A stretch of DNA of 23,841 bases from Treponema_I sp045616125 (GTDB lineage: Bacteria > Spirochaetota > Spirochaetia > Treponematales > Treponemataceae). Where the stretch lies: positions 1 to 23,841 of the forward strand of contig JAZLGC010000050.1 of the NCBI GenBank assembly GCA_045616125.1. The letters run 5' to 3'. Below the pieces are notes generated by a model. It was not told where the DNA came from, ran no database searches, and saw only the letters and a list, made by a program, of their open reading frames with translations. Position numbers and translations under genes: made by a program. Positions 21,988 to 23,841 of the stretch are shown one piece after another; the first letter of the stretch is position 1, and each line of letters opens with the position of its first letter.

Positions 21988-23271
21988 TCAGCTTTTAAGC
22001 ATCATGTTGATGATTTCTTTATCAGTCTGCCGCATGCCTACCTTACCGATGTAGCCGACACAACTGATGGTTTCTCCCGCATCTTCTTTCAGGATACCGG
22101 TATAGGCTTCATAGGCCTTGTTCCGCATGGCAAGAAAGTGAGCCATCATGGCAGCATCAATGGAAGATGCAATTTTGGCAGCGCAGGAAATTTTTGCACC
22201 GTCACAGATAATGCCCGGAATGTTTGCCAGGGTGTTATCGATGGTGTCTGTAATCTGCTTGATGGAACCACCGCACAGATAGGTAATGGCAGCCCCAGCA
22301 GCACAACTGGCAGAAACTGCCCCGCAGAATGCCGAAAGTTTTCCGATGAACTCTTTCTGATAAATGGTCAGCAGACTTGAAAAACACAGGGAACGGTACA
22401 GTTTTTCCTGAGGAATGTTGTTTTCCCGGGCGTAAATGATGACCGGCACAGAAGATGCAATACCCTGATTACCTGAGCCTGAAGTAATGATTACGGGCAT
22501 GTCGCAACCTGACATACGGGCTTCTGATGCTGCAGCGGCGTAGGCTTTCATGCGGGTAACAACACCGTCCGGATACTGTTCACGGATGGTACGGCCCAGA
22601 TTCAGACCGTATTCGCCGGAAATACCTTCGTAGGCAATATCCATGTTGCAGCGAATCTGTTTATCATACAGGGCTTTAATGTCAGCGACAGGAACTGTAT
22701 CAGCAAATTCCTTGATGGTTTCAATGGAAAGCACACTGCGGTCAGTCGTTACATCGGCATCTTCCGTGTCATTCTCCCCGGAAGCACTTTCCAGCTGTTC
22801 AACATCGTTTACCATGACAGACACAATATGGGTATGGCCGTTCCGGACTTCTACCCGAACGGTGTCAGAGCCGGCTTTTGCTTCAATGACAAAGTGGAGG
22901 GGGATTTCAGAATCCAGGTACTCAACCCGGCATTTACCAGCCTTAATGTAGGCACGGGTAGCTTCTACATCTTCCGGCGTTACGGCTTCAAGCACTTCCA
23001 TAATCCGGCCGGCATCACCGCCAATCATGCCGAGAACAGTGGCAACTTCAATACCCACCATGCCTTCTGCATTGGGAATGGTTACGCAGCGCACGTTTTT
23101 AATCATGTTGCCGCTGCAGTAGGCCACTACAGAATCGGGCAGCAACTTGCAGTACTTACGGGCGGTGGCAGCAGCGTATGCCAGTGCAATAGGTTCCGTA
23201 CACCCCATGGCAGGAATCAGTTCTTCCTGCAGGATATTGATAAGCTCAGTCTTCAGTTCATCAGTAATCAT
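21988..23271 (-). CDS. L-cysteine desulfidase / L-serine dehydratase-like iron-sulfur protein (UPF0597/CyuA family)
   Basis: This 427-residue cytoplasmic enzyme of the family acts on L-cysteine (giving sulfide, ammonia and pyruvate) or related amino acids. The family signature AMGCTEPIALAYAAA is at 21-35. Cys24, Cys316, Cys356 and Cys363 reproduce the spacing of the [4Fe-4S] ligands known from the Methanocaldococcus desulfidase (40 then 7 residues between the last three), the last two in IICDGAKISCAAK. TSGSGNQGIASSVPV is also typical. ATG 23271 has GGAGG five bases upstream; the ATG at 23301 has none. It sits between an SGNH hydrolase gene and an alpha-galactosidase gene with short gaps, an unexpected partnership. 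Confidence 0.9.
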   Translation of the reverse strand: MITDELKTELINILQEELIPAMGCTEPIALAYAAATARKYCKLLPDSVVAYCSGNMIKNVRCVTIPNAEGMVGIEVATVLGMIGGDAGRIMEVLEAVTPEDVEATRAYIKAGKCRVEYLDSEIPLHFVIEAKAGSDTVRVEVRNGHTHIVSVMVNDVEQLESASGENDTEDADVTTDRSVLSIETIKEFADTVPVADIKALYDKQIRCNMDIAYEGISGEYGLNLGRTIREQYPDGVVTRMKAYAAAASEARMSGCDMPVIITSGSGNQGIASSVPVIIYARENNIPQEKLYRSLCFSSLLTIYQKEFIGKLSAFCGAVSASCAAGAAITYLCGGSIKQITDTIDNTLANIPGIICDGAKISCAAKIASSIDAAMMAHFLAMRNKAYEAYTGILKEDAGETISCVGYIGKVGMRQTDKEIINMMLKS

Positions 23272-23334
23272 AGTATCCTCCACTGTCAGTATAGTGTACA
23301 AATAACATTCATTGTTGAAAAAGGTTTTCTTTTC

Positions 23335-23841
23335 TCACTGGAAACCGGTAATCAGTTTTTCAACAGCGGCGTCGGCCATGGCTTTATAGGCGGCACTGCT
23401 GGGATGCAGATGATCTCCGCTGTCAAAACCAGGTGCGAACTGTTCAGGATGAGAGGAATCCCGCACAGCAGCATCAAAATCGATGCAGCCGTCAAAATCG
23501 GAAGCAGTCCGGAGCCACTGATTAAATGCGCCCCTCAGTTCTTCGCGGAACGGCGCATAGGTTCTCCATCCATAAATAGGCAGCAGGGTACCGCTGAGCA
23601 CCGTCAGATTCCGCTGTCGGGCATAGGGTAGATAGAACTGCCGGTAACCTTCTATCATATCGTCTACCGTTGGCAGGTCGCTCATGGGACGGAATCTGTT
23701 TACCTCTACTCCTACAGGGTGAATGATGTCATTAATACCGTGCTGGATGATGACGGTATCACAGCCGGCAACATTGATTTCAATGGGAAACCGGGTTTCG
23801 CCCTTCAGACCATATGCCTGATAGGTAATGCAGTCATACTG
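23335..23841 (-). CDS. SGNH/GDSL-family hydrolase, N-terminus beyond the window
   Basis: The C-terminal 168 residues of a lipase/esterase-like SGNH hydrolase are present; the frame is open to the right edge. Block III is seen as VIIQHGINDI and block V as SGDHLHPSSAAYKAMAD with the catalytic Asp and His. The segment QYDCITYQAYGLKGETRFP near the edge lies in the middle of the domain, so the Ser-containing block I is outside the window. In polysaccharide users this family often deacetylates sugars, but no substrate can be named. It ends 63 bases before the desulfidase-like gene and is probably the first of the three co-directional genes here. Confidence 0.85.
   Translation of the reverse strand, partial: QYDCITYQAYGLKGETRFPIEINVAGCDTVIIQHGINDIIHPVGVEVNRFRPMSDLPTVDDMIEGYRQFYLPYARQRNLTVLSGTLLPIYGWRTYAPFREELRGAFNQWLRTASDFDGCIDFDAAVRDSSHPEQFAPGFDSGDHLHPSSAAYKAMADAAVEKLITGFQ

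Noticed and set aside
22828..23631. 267-codon + strand open frame
   Set aside because: It lies wholly opposite the desulfidase-like and SGNH genes, has no ribosome binding site and shows no recognisable protein features.

Overview
The window reads as chromosomal DNA of a host-associated spirochaete, most likely a Treponema-like gut or rumen species. This rests on the style of the sugar-binding protein and lipoprotein signal sequences, the pairing of spirochaete-type outer-membrane barrel and lipoproteins with galactan enzymes, and the repeat types between genes. The genus is an inference from recall, not a search.

Positions 1-14026 are a beta-1,4-galactan utilisation locus on the + strand. 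A divergent gene starts at the left edge (complement 1-31). A strong promoter overlaid by a LacI-type operator (155-194) drives a solute-binding protein (228-1433), two MalF/MalG-type permeases (1701-3014, 3014-3862) and a cytoplasmic GH35 beta-galactosidase (3872-5893), closed by a hairpin terminator. A second block begins after a similar operator-like site and a 352-bp hairpin-rich element with terminal inverted repeats (5970-6321). It encodes a secreted GH53 endo-galactanase with a CBM61-like tail (6346-8271), a probable outer-membrane barrel (8303-10093), a small lipoprotein (10120-10551), a GH53 lipoprotein (10555-11805) and a lipoprotein with duplicated modules (11807-12841). A LacI regulator follows (12998 or 13022-14026). 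The proposed flow is: surface or periplasmic GH53 enzymes cut galactan, the barrel passes oligosaccharides through the outer membrane, the ABC importer moves them to the cytoplasm, GH35 releases galactose, and LacI represses. The gene order recalls the Bacillus ganSPQAB cluster, with GH35 in place of GH42. No ABC ATPase is present.

Positions 14082-18427 are small housekeeping and accessory genes: an isochorismatase-fold hydrolase followed by a CinA/PncC amidase (+), then on the - strand a Phd/PIN toxin-antitoxin pair with a duplicated operator, a shrunken C_GCAxxG_C_C family remnant, and a three-gene unit HAD phosphatase - M42 aminopeptidase - GNAT acetyltransferase.

Positions 18579-23841 hold a mannitol dehydrogenase/fructuronate reductase family gene (+) that meets tail to tail, with overlapping ends, a - strand unit. 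That unit is an SGNH hydrolase (cut by the window edge), an iron-sulfur L-cysteine desulfidase/L-serine dehydratase-like protein, and a GH36 alpha-galactosidase.

No rRNA, tRNA, CRISPR array or transposase gene was seen. The most unusual items are the multi-hairpin inverted-repeat element and its solo end at 18453, the covarying hairpin repeat family at 1493-1665 and 6269-6289, and the unfamiliar barrel and lipoproteins encoded among the galactanase genes.
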